A stretch of 64,000 nucleotides of DNA. Origin: Bradyrhizobium sp. 190 (GTDB taxonomy: Bacteria > Pseudomonadota > Alphaproteobacteria > Rhizobiales > Xanthobacteraceae). This document shows positions 28,732-36,676 of this stretch, one piece after another; positions within the stretch are counted from its first letter, which is position 1, and the number at the start of each line of letters is the position of its first letter. A program made the position numbers and the translations under genes. The stretch is taken from assembly GCF_023073415.1 (NCBI RefSeq), contig NZ_JADPJL010000029.1, forward strand, positions 43,957-107,956, in the 5' to 3' direction. The notes under the pieces were generated by a model. It saw only the letters and a program-made list of their open reading frames with translations. It had not been told where the DNA came from and ran no database searches.

Positions 28732-29463
28732 ATGACGCTGATCGATCTCGCCAACCCCACGAAATTCCTGTCGCTGACGGCGCGCGTGCTGCCTTGGCTG
28801 GCGGGCGCGACCGCGATCCTGCTGCTGGTCGGCTTCTACCAGGCGGCGATGGCGCCCGACGACTATCAGCACGGTGCCGTCGTGAAGATCATGTTCATCC
28901 ACGTGCCGAATGCGTGGCTGTCGATGTTCGTCTGGAGCGTGATGAGCCTTGCAGCGCTTGGCACGCTGGTATGGCGGCATCCGCTTGCCGATGTCGCGGC
29001 GAAAGCGGCAGCCCCGATCGGCGCTGCGTTCACCTTTCTGGCGCTGGTCACGGGTTCGCTGTGGGGACGGCCGATGTGGGGCACCTATTGGCAATGGGAT
29101 GCGCGGCTGACCTCGGTCTTGATCCTGTTTCTGATGTATCTTGGCCTGATGGCGCTGTGGCGCGCGGTGGACGATCCCTCGCGGGCGGCACGGGCGGCCG
29201 CCGTCCTGACCCTGGTCGGCGCGCTCAATCTACCGATCATCAAATTCTCGGTCGATTGGTGGAACACGCTGCATCAACCGGCGTCTGTGCTGCGGATGGG
29301 CGGGCCGACGCTCGACCGCGCCTTCCTGATTCCGCTGCTGGTGATGGCGCTCGGTTTCTCGCTGCTGTTCGTCACGCTGCATCTGGCGGCGATGCGCAAC
29401 GAGATCCTGCGCCGGCGCGTGCGCAGCTTGCAGATGATGCAAGCCAGCCAGCAGGCGGCATGA
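28732..29463 (+). CDS. ccmC: Heme exporter protein CcmC
   Basis: CcmC binds heme in the periplasm through a tryptophan-rich motif and two histidines, and loads it onto CcmE. The 243-residue protein has six membrane segments. The WWD-type loop is visible as GRPMWGTYWQWDARLTS at about residues 113-129. Candidate heme-ligand histidines flank it: one in the KIMFIHVPNAW segment and one in WWNTLHQPASV. Length is normal. It is the third gene of the ccm operon, and ccmD follows within 10 bp. Confidence 0.95.
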   Translation: MTLIDLANPTKFLSLTARVLPWLAGATAILLLVGFYQAAMAPDDYQHGAVVKIMFIHVPNAWLSMFVWSVMSLAALGTLVWRHPLADVAAKAAAPIGAAFTFLALVTGSLWGRPMWGTYWQWDARLTSVLILFLMYLGLMALWRAVDDPSRAARAAAVLTLVGALNLPIIKFSVDWWNTLHQPASVLRMGGPTLDRAFLIPLLVMALGFSLLFVTLHLAAMRNEILRRRVRSLQMMQASQQAA

Positions 29464-29470
29464 CGTGACG

Positions 29471-29647
29471 ATGCTCGGACCCTACGCCTCCTTTATCGTG
29501 ACCTCCTACGCGCTGGTGGCGGCGGTCGTGCTGATCCTCATCGGCTGGATCGCGATCGATTATCGCCAGCAGAGGGAGCGGCTGCGCGAACTCGAGGCCA
29601 GCGGCGTGACCCGACGCTCCGGCCGCCAGGCGACAGACATCCGATGA
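29471..29647 (+). CDS. ccmD: Heme exporter protein CcmD
   Basis: CcmD is a very small single-pass protein that stabilises the CcmABC complex with holo-CcmE. It has 58 residues from the ATG at 29471; a GTG two codons upstream is possible. The hydrophobic helix covers about residues 3-25, beginning LGPYASFIVTSYAL, followed by a basic cytoplasmic tail with QQRERLRELEA, as in the family. Its stop overlaps the ccmG start (ATGA). Confidence 0.9.
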   Translation: MLGPYASFIVTSYALVAAVVLILIGWIAIDYRQQRERLRELEASGVTRRSGRQATDIR

Positions 29648-30237
29648 CCGCGCCGCCCACAACATCGGATGGGTCGCCGCGCCGCTGGCGCTGGCTGGTG
29701 GCGCTGCCGCTGATTGGTTTCATGGCCGTCGCCGGACTGTTCCTGCTGCGGCTCTATGGCGGCGATCCCTCCAGAATCCCCTCCGCCCTGATTGGCCGCC
29801 CGGCGCCGCAAACCGCGCTTCCGGCGCTGGAAGGCCTTGTCCACAACGGGGCGCCCGTCCCCGGGCTCGACCCCGCGGTATTCAAGGGCAAAGTCTCCGT
29901 CGTCAATGTCTGGGCGTCCTGGTGCGTGCCGTGCCACGACGAGGCGCCGCTCCTGACAGCATTGGCCAAGGATACGCGGCTGCAGATCGTCGGCATCAAC
30001 TACAAGGATTCATCCGACAACGCCCGCCGCTTCCTCGGCCGCTACGGCAATCCGTTTACCGTCGTCGGCGTCGACGGCAACGGCCGCGGCTCGATCGAAT
30101 GGGGCGTCTACGGCGTGCCCGAAACCTTCGTGGTTGGCCGCGACGGCACCATCCGCTACAAGCTGGTCGGACCGGTGACGCCGGCCAATCTCGACAGCGT
30201 GCTGAAAGTCGAGATCGAGAAGGCGTTGAGCAAATAA
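29644..30237 (+). CDS. ccmG: Thiol:disulfide interchange protein CcmG (DsbE)
   Basis: CcmG is a membrane-tethered thioredoxin that reduces apocytochrome c thiols before heme attachment. The 197-residue protein has one N-terminal helix (about residues 17-37) and a periplasmic thioredoxin domain with the active-site WCVPC (C94, C97) in NVWASWCVPCHDE. The GVYGVPETFVV cis-proline segment is intact. It is the last gene of the ccm operon; in Bradyrhizobium it is called cycY. The next gene is unrelated and about 100 bp away. Confidence 0.95.
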   Translation: MTAPPTTSDGSPRRWRWLVALPLIGFMAVAGLFLLRLYGGDPSRIPSALIGRPAPQTALPALEGLVHNGAPVPGLDPAVFKGKVSVVNVWASWCVPCHDEAPLLTALAKDTRLQIVGINYKDSSDNARRFLGRYGNPFTVVGVDGNGRGSIEWGVYGVPETFVVGRDGTIRYKLVGPVTPANLDSVLKVEIEKALSK

Positions 30238-30339
30238 TTTTTCGGTTTTATCTATCGTTCATTTTGCAGCCATGGCGCCGCCACGAATTCGCAGCTAGCT
30301 TGATGGGGTTTCTTGAACCGTCCTTGGAGGGACACCCCT

Positions 30340-30699
30340 ATGCGTCATTTCACGCTCGCTTCTCTTCTCGCCACCGCGCTGACTGTGGGGCTACTGACGG
30401 CCACCCCGTCGATGGCCCAGACCGCGCAGCCCGCGGCCAAATCCGACAGCAAGATGGCTCCAGCCCCGAAGGCCTCGGAGTCGAAGATGGCGCCCGCGCC
30501 GAAGGCGGAGCTGCTGGACATCAATTCGGCGACCGCCGATCAGCTCGACGCACTGCCGGGTGTCGGCAAGGCCTATTCCTCAAAAATCATCGCGGGCCGG
30601 CCGTACAAGGGCAAGGATGACCTCGTGAACAAGAGCATCCTCCCGCAAGCAACCTACGACAAGATCAAGGACAAGATCATCGCCAAGCAGAAGAGCTGA
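30340..30699 (+). CDS. Exported helix-hairpin-helix (ComEA-like) protein
   Basis: This 119-residue protein has a signal peptide (about residues 1-26, ending SMAQ). A low-complexity linker with SKMAPAPKA twice follows, and then a helix-hairpin-helix domain DINSATADQLDALPGVGKAYSSKII. That domain resembles the one in ComEA, which binds DNA non-specifically in the periplasm during uptake. A DNA-binding role is inferred; no other competence gene is adjacent. The ATG at 30340 follows TTGGAGG at 30324-30330, an adequate ribosome site. An in-frame codon nine residues upstream is less likely because it would precede the signal peptide with charged residues. Confidence 0.8.
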   Translation: MRHFTLASLLATALTVGLLTATPSMAQTAQPAAKSDSKMAPAPKASESKMAPAPKAELLDINSATADQLDALPGVGKAYSSKIIAGRPYKGKDDLVNKSILPQATYDKIKDKIIAKQKS

Positions 30700-30705
30700 G
30701 GTCTC

Positions 30706-30867
30706 GTGCCCCGGACGCGGCGCAGCGCGGTAGCGGTGCGCTGCAGAGCCGGGGCCCATGTTCGAGCGGAAACCCGAACGACGATATATGGGTCCCGGCT
30801 CTGCGGTGCATCGTAAAGCCGGACGATGCTTCGCATCGCCTAGGCTGCACCGCGTCCGGGACACGAA
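30706..30867. repeat. Palindromic repeat, family H (GTGCCCCGGACGCGG)
   Basis: GTGCCCCGGACGCGGCGCAG with GGTGCGCTGCAGAGCCGGGG, and inverse parts ATGGGTCCCGGCTCTGC and GCACCGCGTCCGGGACACG, form a large composite hairpin between convergent genes. One copy in this window. Confidence 0.8.
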
Positions 30868-30868
30868 T

Positions 30869-31471
30869 CTACCCCTTGCTCAGATCGCCCGCTTCCGCCT
30901 CGCTCGCCTCGAGCGAGGCCGGCTCCAGATGGTAGCGCTTGATCACCGGCATCTGAGAAATCGCAAAGACCATCGTTATCGGGATCGCACCGAATGCCTT
31001 GAAGGCGACCCAGAAGTCGGTCGACTGCGTGCGCCAGATGACTTCGTTCAGGACCGCCATCCCCAGGAAGAACAACGCCCAGCGCATGGTCAGGATGCGC
31101 CAGCCCTTCGGCGTCAGGTTGAACATCTGATTGAACAGAATCGCGATGAAGGAGCGGCCGAACAAGAGTCCGCCGCCGAGGATCGCGGCGAACAGGCCGT
31201 AGATGATGGTCGGCTTGACCTTGATGAAGGTCTCGTCGTGCAGCACCAGCGTCAGCGTGCCGAACACGAGCACGATGACGGCGGTGACGATCGCCATCAT
31301 GGGCACATGCCGCACCACCATATAGGAAGCGATCATCGCGGCTATGATCGCCACCATGAAGGCGCCGGTCGCGACAAACAGGTTGAATTTGGCGTTGGCC
31401 ACGAAGAACACGATGAGCGGACCGAGTTCGGTCGCGAGCTTGAACACCGGATGCGGCTGGGTCTTGTCCAT
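30869..31471 (-). CDS. yciB: YciB/IspZ family inner membrane protein (septation protein A homologue)
   Basis: This 200-residue integral membrane protein has five to six helices and belongs to the YciB (also IspZ or septation protein A) family. In E. coli it links to cell-envelope synthesis and division. The family block GPLIVFFVANAKFNLF near the N-terminus, and RLLFG- and NEVIWR-type segments (read here as LLFGRSF and LNEVIWRTQSTDFWV), are visible. It lies downstream of ftsY on the same strand with a repeat in the gap, the usual arrangement in alphaproteobacteria. The biochemical activity is not known. Confidence 0.92.
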   Translation of the reverse strand: MDKTQPHPVFKLATELGPLIVFFVANAKFNLFVATGAFMVAIIAAMIASYMVVRHVPMMAIVTAVIVLVFGTLTLVLHDETFIKVKPTIIYGLFAAILGGGLLFGRSFIAILFNQMFNLTPKGWRILTMRWALFFLGMAVLNEVIWRTQSTDFWVAFKAFGAIPITMVFAISQMPVIKRYHLEPASLEASEAEAGDLSKG

Positions 31472-31489
31472 TTCACACTCTGTGTTGCT

Positions 31490-31587
31490 GTCATCACCCG
31501 CGAAGGCGGGTGATCCAGTATTCCGTGACGTCTCGATTCCGATCCGCGGCGCGGCGTACTGGATGCCCCGCCTTCGCGGGGCATGAC
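31490..31587. repeat. Palindromic repeat, family E copy 1 (TCATCACCCGCGAAGGCGGGTGATCCAGTA)
   Basis: CATCACCCGCGAAGGCGGGT with GATCCAGTA, and TACTGGATGCCCCGCCTTCG with CGGGGCATGACA, form two hairpins that pair as arms. A related copy is at 38979. It fills the ftsY-yciB gap. Confidence 0.88.
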
Positions 31588-31596
31588 AAGAGAAAA

Positions 31597-32544
31597 CTAA
31601 GATTCAATTCCTGCAATCGCGTTGGCGAAATCCCGCGCGGTGAACGGCGCGAGATCGTCGATGCCTTCGCCGACGCCGATGAAGTGCACCGGTAACTTGA
31701 ACTTCTCCGCCAGCGCCACCAGGATGCCGCCGCGCGCGGTGCCGTCGAGCTTCGTCATCACGAGGCCCGTGACGCCAGCGGTACGATGAAATGCCTCGAC
31801 CTGCGACAGCGCATTTTGTCCCACCGTGGCATCGAGCACCAGCAGCACCGCATGCGGGGCCGATGCATCGACCTTTTTGATGACGCGAACGACCTTTTCG
31901 AGTTCGTTCATCAGCTCGGCCTTGTTCTGCAAACGCCCGGCGGTGTCGACCAGCAGCACGTCGATATTCTGTTCTTTCGCCGCGGTCAGCGCGTTGAAGG
32001 CAAGGCTCGCCGAATCCGAGCCCTGCGCGCCTGATATCACCGGCGACCTGGTGCGCTCGCCCCAGACCTTGAGCTGTTCGATCGCCGCGGCGCGAAACGT
32101 ATCGCCGGCCGCCATCATGATCTTGCGGCCCTCGGCACTCAATTTTGCGGCGAGCTTGCCGATGGTGGTGGTCTTGCCCGAGCCGTTGACGCCGACCACG
32201 AGAACGACGAACGGCTTTTGCGCCGCGTCGATCTCCAGCGGCTTTGCCACCGGCGCCAGGACCTTTTCGACTTCGCTCGCGACGACCGTCTTCACTTCGT
32301 CGGCCGAAATCGCCTTGTCGTAACGGCCGGCGCCGACGGCGTCCGCAATTCGTACCGCCACGGCAGTGCCGAGATCGGCGCGCAGCAGCACATCCTCGAT
32401 ATCGTCGAGCATGGCGCGGTCGAGCTTGCGCTTGGTGACGAGGTCGGCAACGGCCGTGCCAAGCGAACTCGAGGTCCGCTTCAGGCCGCTCGAAAGCCGC
32501 CGCCACCAGCTCAGTTTGGGGGTTCCGGGAGTGGTATCGCTCAT
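31597..32544 (-). CDS. ftsY: Signal recognition particle receptor FtsY
   Basis: FtsY is the SRP receptor GTPase that docks ribosome-SRP complexes at the membrane. The 315-residue protein carries the N-domain and G-domain with GVNGSGKT (118-125), the DTAGRLQNKAELM G3 block and TKLDGTARGG. It lacks a long acidic N-terminal A-domain, as in many alphaproteobacteria; membrane binding would rely on the short amphipathic N-terminus with KLSWWRRLSSGLKRTS. The partner Ffh is encoded at 39130. mtaB is about 0.9 kb upstream on the same strand, but the plus-strand pseudouridine synthase gene lies between them. Confidence 0.96.
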   Translation of the reverse strand: MSDTTPGTPKLSWWRRLSSGLKRTSSSLGTAVADLVTKRKLDRAMLDDIEDVLLRADLGTAVAVRIADAVGAGRYDKAISADEVKTVVASEVEKVLAPVAKPLEIDAAQKPFVVLVVGVNGSGKTTTIGKLAAKLSAEGRKIMMAAGDTFRAAAIEQLKVWGERTRSPVISGAQGSDSASLAFNALTAAKEQNIDVLLVDTAGRLQNKAELMNELEKVVRVIKKVDASAPHAVLLVLDATVGQNALSQVEAFHRTAGVTGLVMTKLDGTARGGILVALAEKFKLPVHFIGVGEGIDDLAPFTARDFANAIAGIES

Positions 32545-32572
32545 GTCGGGGACGTGTTAGCGGTTTCGCGCC

Positions 32573-33316
32573 ATGAGCGGAAGTCACAACCAATCCATTG
32601 CTGTTCCCGGAACATCCTTTGATATCCCAGGGCTAACGGCAGATGAAATCCAGGCCCGCGTGCTCCATCGCGACGGGCTGATGCTGGTCATCGACAAGCC
32701 TGCGGGGTTGCCGGTGCATCGCGGCCCCAAGGGCGGCGCCAATCTGGAAGCATCCTTCGACGGCCTGCAATTTGGCCTGCCGCGGCCGCCGGTGCTGGCC
32801 CACCGGCTCGACAAGGATACCTCCGGCTGTCTCGTGCTGGGACGCCATCGCAAGGCCACCGCCTCGCTCGGCCTGCTGTTCAAGCACGGCAAGATTGGAA
32901 AAACCTATTGGGCGGTGATCGAGGGCGGACCTACAGAGGATGAAGGCACCATCGATATGCCGCTGGGACGGCTCAACGTCGAGCGCGGCTGGTGGCAGAA
33001 GCCGGATCCGGACGGGCAGAAGGCCGTCACCAACTGGAAAGTGCGCGGCCGCGGCGATGGCCTTTGCTGGCTCGCACTGGAACCGGTGACCGGCCGCACC
33101 CATCAATTGCGCGTGCACACGTCAGCCATGGGCTGGCCGATCGTCGGCGACAACATCTACGGCAACGGCCCACGCTTCGGCGAACCGATCCTGCATCTGC
33201 ATTCCCGCGAGATCGTGATTCCGATTTCCAAGAACAAGGAACCGGTGCGCGTAGTGGCACCGGCGCCGGCGCATATGCGCGAGCGGCTCAGGGCGTGCGG
33301 GTGGAACGGGGAGTAG
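32573..33316 (+). CDS. RluA-family pseudouridine synthase
   Basis: This enzyme isomerises uridine to pseudouridine in rRNA or tRNA. The 247-residue protein has the RluA signature HRLDKDTSGCLVLGR with the catalytic aspartate D80, a cofactor-free substrate pocket with GRTHQLRVH, and no S4 domain. The short length and lack of S4 favour an RluA-like dual-specificity enzyme over RluC/RluD, but the target base cannot be read off. It is divergent from ftsY, with only 28 bp between start codons, so regulatory regions of the two must overlap coding sequence. Confidence 0.9.
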   Translation: MSGSHNQSIAVPGTSFDIPGLTADEIQARVLHRDGLMLVIDKPAGLPVHRGPKGGANLEASFDGLQFGLPRPPVLAHRLDKDTSGCLVLGRHRKATASLGLLFKHGKIGKTYWAVIEGGPTEDEGTIDMPLGRLNVERGWWQKPDPDGQKAVTNWKVRGRGDGLCWLALEPVTGRTHQLRVHTSAMGWPIVGDNIYGNGPRFGEPILHLHSREIVIPISKNKEPVRVVAPAPAHMRERLRACGWNGE

Positions 33317-33333
33317 CGGCAGCGCTTGCTTAC

Positions 33334-33468
33334 TTCCCCTTCTCCCCTTGTGGGAGAAGGTGGATCGCTGACGCGAAGCGGCAGCGAGACGGATGAGGGG
33401 TCTGTCTCCGCGGAGAGAACCCCTCATCCGGCGCTTCGCGCCACCTTCTCCCACAAGGGGAGAAGGAA
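33334..33468. repeat. Palindromic repeat, family C copy 2
   Basis: CCCCTTCTCCCCTTGTGGGA with GAAGGTGGATCG, inverse CCACCTTCTCCCACAAGGGG ending AGAAGG, and inner GAGGGGTCTGTCTCCGCGGA. It separates the convergent pseudouridine synthase and mtaB genes. Confidence 0.9.
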
Positions 33469-33471
33469 GAA

Positions 33472-34737
33472 TCACGCTGTCAATCGCGCACCATCATGAC
33501 TCTTGATCGCTAGCGCCATCACGGCACCCGCTGTTTCGCCCGCTATCGCCACCGGCAGAAAATGCTCCGTCCGCCCCTGCGTCGCGCTCTCGATCAAGAC
33601 TTCGCGTGTCGCGCCGATTTCCAACGCGAGCCGCTTCCGCAACGCCGCCTCACCCGCAGTCCGCAATCGCTTCGCGCGCTCCTTGATATCGCCGCCCGCT
33701 ACCTGCGGCATCCGCGCTGCCGGGGTACCCGGCCGCGGCGAGTAGGGAAACACATGCAGAAACGTAAGATCGCATTCGTCCACCAAGTCCTGCGAACGCG
33801 CGAACATCTCTTCTGTCTCGGTCGGAAAGCCCGCGATGATATCGGCGCCGAGCATGATGTCCGGACGGAGCCGCCGCACCTGCGCGCAGAACTCGATCGC
33901 ATCTTGCCGCGAATGCCGCCGTTTCATCCGCTTCAGGATAAGGTCGTCACCGGACTGCAGCGACAGATGCAGATGCGGCATCAGCCGCTCATCATTGGCG
34001 ATGACGTCGAGCAGATCGCGATCGGCCTCGATGGAATCGATCGACGAAATCCGCAACCGCTTCAGTTCCGGTACATGCCGCAGGATTTGCCGGGTCAATT
34101 GCCCGAGCTTCGGCGTGCCCGGCAAGTCAGCCCCATAGCTCGTCAGATCGACGCCGGTCAGCACGATCTCGGCATGGCCGCGCTCGGCCAGTGTCCGGAC
34201 CTGATCCACCACCGCGCCCATCGGCACCGAGCGCGAATTGCCACGGCCATAGGGAATGATGCAGAAGGTGCAGCGGTGGTCGCAGCCGTTCTGCACCTGG
34301 ACAAACACCCGCGGCAGGCCGGCCTTGAATCCATCCAGCAGGTGCGGCGCCATCTCCTTAACCGCCATGATGTCGGCGACCGCGATCTTTTCACTTGTCC
34401 CAACGCCAAAGCCTGTGTCGAACGCTGCACGCGCATCGCGCCACGCCTCACTCCGCATCTTCTCGTCATTGCCGACCACGCGATCGACCTCGGCCATTTC
34501 GGCAAACATTTCCGGCTGCGTCTGCGCCGCGCAGCCGGTGACGACGATGCGAAGCCCCGGCCGCGCGCGCTTCAGCCGCCGGATCGACTGCCGCGCCTGC
34601 GCCACCGCCTCGTTGGTGACCGCGCAGCTGTTGATGACGACGGTGTCGGAAAGTCCGGCGCGCTCCGCCTCGCGGGCGATCACCTCGGATTCGAAGGCGT
34701 TGAGACGGCAGCCGAAGGTGAGGACGTCGACGGTCAT
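33472..34737 (-). CDS. mtaB: tRNA (N6-threonylcarbamoyladenosine(37)-C2)-methylthiotransferase
   Basis: MtaB converts t6A to ms2t6A at tRNA position 37, using radical SAM chemistry. The 421-residue protein has the N-terminal UPF0004 cluster cysteines C10, C38 and C69, and the radical-SAM CxxxCxxC motif CDHRCTFC (C152, C156, C159). A C-terminal TRAM-like segment follows. The pattern fits MtaB better than MiaB. The ATG at 34737 was chosen over a TTG at 34746 that would overlap the dapF stop. It follows dapF by 5 bp, so they form a two-gene unit. Confidence 0.92.
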   Translation of the reverse strand: MTVDVLTFGCRLNAFESEVIAREAERAGLSDTVVINSCAVTNEAVAQARQSIRRLKRARPGLRIVVTGCAAQTQPEMFAEMAEVDRVVGNDEKMRSEAWRDARAAFDTGFGVGTSEKIAVADIMAVKEMAPHLLDGFKAGLPRVFVQVQNGCDHRCTFCIIPYGRGNSRSVPMGAVVDQVRTLAERGHAEIVLTGVDLTSYGADLPGTPKLGQLTRQILRHVPELKRLRISSIDSIEADRDLLDVIANDERLMPHLHLSLQSGDDLILKRMKRRHSRQDAIEFCAQVRRLRPDIMLGADIIAGFPTETEEMFARSQDLVDECDLTFLHVFPYSPRPGTPAARMPQVAGGDIKERAKRLRTAGEAALRKRLALEIGATREVLIESATQGRTEHFLPVAIAGETAGAVMALAIKSHDGARLTA

Positions 34738-34742
34738 TGTTC

Positions 34743-35615
34743 TCAAGCGACGCTGGCGAACAGCGCGGGATCGAAGCGGCCTTCATATTCGAAATCGGCG
34801 GTGCCCGTCATCAGCACATGGTCGTCGCGCTCGCGCCATTCGATCGCAAGCTTGCCGCCGGGCAGCGTGATCTCGACGCTCCGATTGGTGCGCTTGAGCC
34901 GCGCCGCCGCGACCGCGGTCGCGCAGGCCGCCGAGCCGCAGGCCCTGGTCAATCCGGCGCCGCGCTCCCAGGTGCGGATCGTGATGTGATCGCGGTCGAC
35001 GATATGGGCCAGCGTGATATTGGCGCGCTCCGGAAAGATCGGGTGATTTTCCAGCAGCGGCCCAAAGCGTTCGAGATCATAGGCGTTGACGTCGTCGACC
35101 CAGAAGATCGCGTGCGGATTGCCCATCGAGACCACCGACGGCGAATGCAGCAGCGGTGCATCGATCGGCCCGACCTGCAGTTCGATATAGCGGGTATCGC
35201 GAAATTCTTCGGCGAGCGGAATATCCTGCCAGTCGAATTTCGGCGCTCCCATGTCGACGGTATAGAGATCGGGCGCCGGGCCCTGCCAGCAGTTCAGGAG
35301 GCCGGCGCGGGTCTCGAAAGTCACCGCGGTCTGGCCGGTCTTCTCGAACAGGCGGCGCACCACGCAGCGCATGCCGTTGCCGCAGGCGCCGGCCTCCGAG
35401 CCGTCACTATTGTAGATGCGAATGAAGGCCTCGGTGCCCTGCAGCCGCGGCGGCTGCAATACCATCAACTGGTCATATGGCACGCCCGCGGGGGAAGCGA
35501 CCGCACGCGCGTCCTCGGCGGTCACAGCAGCCTTGGAATCGCGCAGATCCACCACGACAATTTCGTTGCCGATGCCGTTCATCTTGGCAAATGCGTGGTT
35601 GGCGAGCGCGCTCAT
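34743..35615 (-). CDS. dapF: Diaminopimelate epimerase
   Basis: DapF interconverts LL- and meso-diaminopimelate in lysine and peptidoglycan synthesis, using two cysteines as base and acid. The 290-residue protein has both: C78 in GACGNGMRC and C226 in RACGSAACAT. KMNGIGNEIVVVD is the usual N-terminal block. The ATG at 35615 was chosen over a TTG four codons upstream. Its promoter region is unusual: two adjacent long inverted repeats start about 50 bp upstream. mtaB follows 5 bp after the stop. Confidence 0.96.
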   Translation of the reverse strand: MSALANHAFAKMNGIGNEIVVVDLRDSKAAVTAEDARAVASPAGVPYDQLMVLQPPRLQGTEAFIRIYNSDGSEAGACGNGMRCVVRRLFEKTGQTAVTFETRAGLLNCWQGPAPDLYTVDMGAPKFDWQDIPLAEEFRDTRYIELQVGPIDAPLLHSPSVVSMGNPHAIFWVDDVNAYDLERFGPLLENHPIFPERANITLAHIVDRDHITIRTWERGAGLTRACGSAACATAVAAARLKRTNRSVEITLPGGKLAIEWRERDDHVLMTGTADFEYEGRFDPALFASVA

Positions 35616-35667
35616 GGAATTTCCCAAATTCTGCCTGCCTTATATGGCGAATGATGGCCAACTGGCT

Positions 35668-35738
35668 AGTGAGGTGAATTTGAAGTTCCTATCAGTTTTG
35701 CTGTAACCTCTTCATAGGAACTTCAAATTCACCTCACT
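35668..35738. repeat. 25-bp perfect inverted repeat (tandem palindrome 1)
   Basis: AGTGAGGTGAATTTGAAGTT with CCTAT (35668-35692) and its exact inverse (35714-35738) enclose a 21-base spacer. The stem is AT-rich, unlike the surrounding DNA. It lies in the 345-bp gap between dapF and the next gene, and no other copy occurs in this window. Confidence 0.95.
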
Positions 35739-35755
35739 GGAAAACGACAAGCTTG

Positions 35756-35832
35756 CTGGTGCTCCTCTTAATTCCGAAGTTCGCAACAGTGCCCGCCGCA
35801 CGCACTTGCGAACTTCGGAATTGGAGCACCAG
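35756..35832. repeat. 27-bp near-perfect inverted repeat (tandem palindrome 2)
   Basis: CTGGTGCTCC (35756-35765) pairs with GGAGCACCAG (35823-35832), and AATTCCGAAGTTCGCAA (35770-35786) with TTGCGAACTTCGGAATT (35806-35822). A 4-base TCTT bulge is the only interruption and the spacer is 19 bases. It lies 17 bp from palindrome 1; both stems contain GAAGTTC. Confidence 0.95.
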
Positions 35833-35960
35833 TACGCGGGGCGTATGACGCATCTGTCATGGGACGAAAGCGGACCTTGCGTGTTAGAAAATGGCACCAT
35901 TCTGGCGGGCGCAGACCGGGATATGCCGCCGCCAGGTGGGGTGGATGGAGAATACCTGAA

Positions 35961-36671
35961 ATGAACCGTATCAGCACTTTCCGCGCGGCCATGGTCGCGC
36001 TCTCCATGGTTGCGTTTGGCGGGGCCGCGCTGGCGCAATCGCCGGCACCCTCGGCCTCGCCAGCCGCGAGCCCGGCGGCTGCGCCCAGCCCCGCACCATC
36101 GGCGGTGCCGGTCCCGCCGCCGGCCGAGACCAAGTCGCCCGCGGATACCCCCACGGCGGAGAAAGCCCCGACGCCGGTGCCCCCTCCCCCCGCCGCCAGC
36201 GTCCAGACCGCCGACCCATTCGGCGAGGAGTTCACGCTCGAGCCCAAGAAAGTGGTTGTCATGAAGGGCACCGCGAATTGGGATTCGGCGTTCGACACCC
36301 TGATCGATGCGTTCAAGGCGCTGACCGCCCTGGTCGACAAGCAGGGCATCAAGGCCACGGGTAATTCGATGATCGTCTACACCTCGACCGACGATACCGG
36401 CTTTACGTTCCTGGCCCAGATTCCGGTCGACCAGGACGCCAAGAACCTGACCAAGGACATGAGCATGGGCAAGTCGCCCGAGGGCAAGGCGCTGAAGTTC
36501 GTCCATCGCGGCTCCTACGACAACATGGACAACACCTATGAGGCGATCACCAACCACCTCGACGACAAGAAGCTCGAGGCCAAGGATACTTTCATCGAGG
36601 AATACATCACCGATCCCCTGAAAACGGCGGAAGACAAGCTGGTGATCAATGTCTACGTGCCGCTGAGGTGA
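35961..36671 (+). CDS. Exported GyrI-like/effector-binding domain protein
   Basis: This 236-residue protein has a signal peptide (about residues 1-25, ending ALAQ) and a Pro/Ala-rich linker (about 26-85). A C-terminal domain resembling the GyrI/AraC effector-binding fold follows, with FVHRGSYDNMDNTYEAITNH as the recognisable helix and EEYITDP near the end. Such domains bind small ligands, and here the protein would be periplasmic. The ATG at 35961 was chosen because it starts directly at the signal peptide. It is followed 5 bp later by a SIMPL-domain gene, so the two are co-transcribed. Ligand unknown. Confidence 0.8.
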   Translation: MNRISTFRAAMVALSMVAFGGAALAQSPAPSASPAASPAAAPSPAPSAVPVPPPAETKSPADTPTAEKAPTPVPPPPAASVQTADPFGEEFTLEPKKVVVMKGTANWDSAFDTLIDAFKALTALVDKQGIKATGNSMIVYTSTDDTGFTFLAQIPVDQDAKNLTKDMSMGKSPEGKALKFVHRGSYDNMDNTYEAITNHLDDKKLEAKDTFIEEYITDPLKTAEDKLVINVYVPLR

Positions 36672-36676
36672 TCGGC

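Noticed and set aside
33562..34989. 475-codon plus-strand frame opposite mtaB and the dapF end
   Set aside because: It crosses two firmly identified genes on the other strand, and its Arg/His-rich product has no domain.
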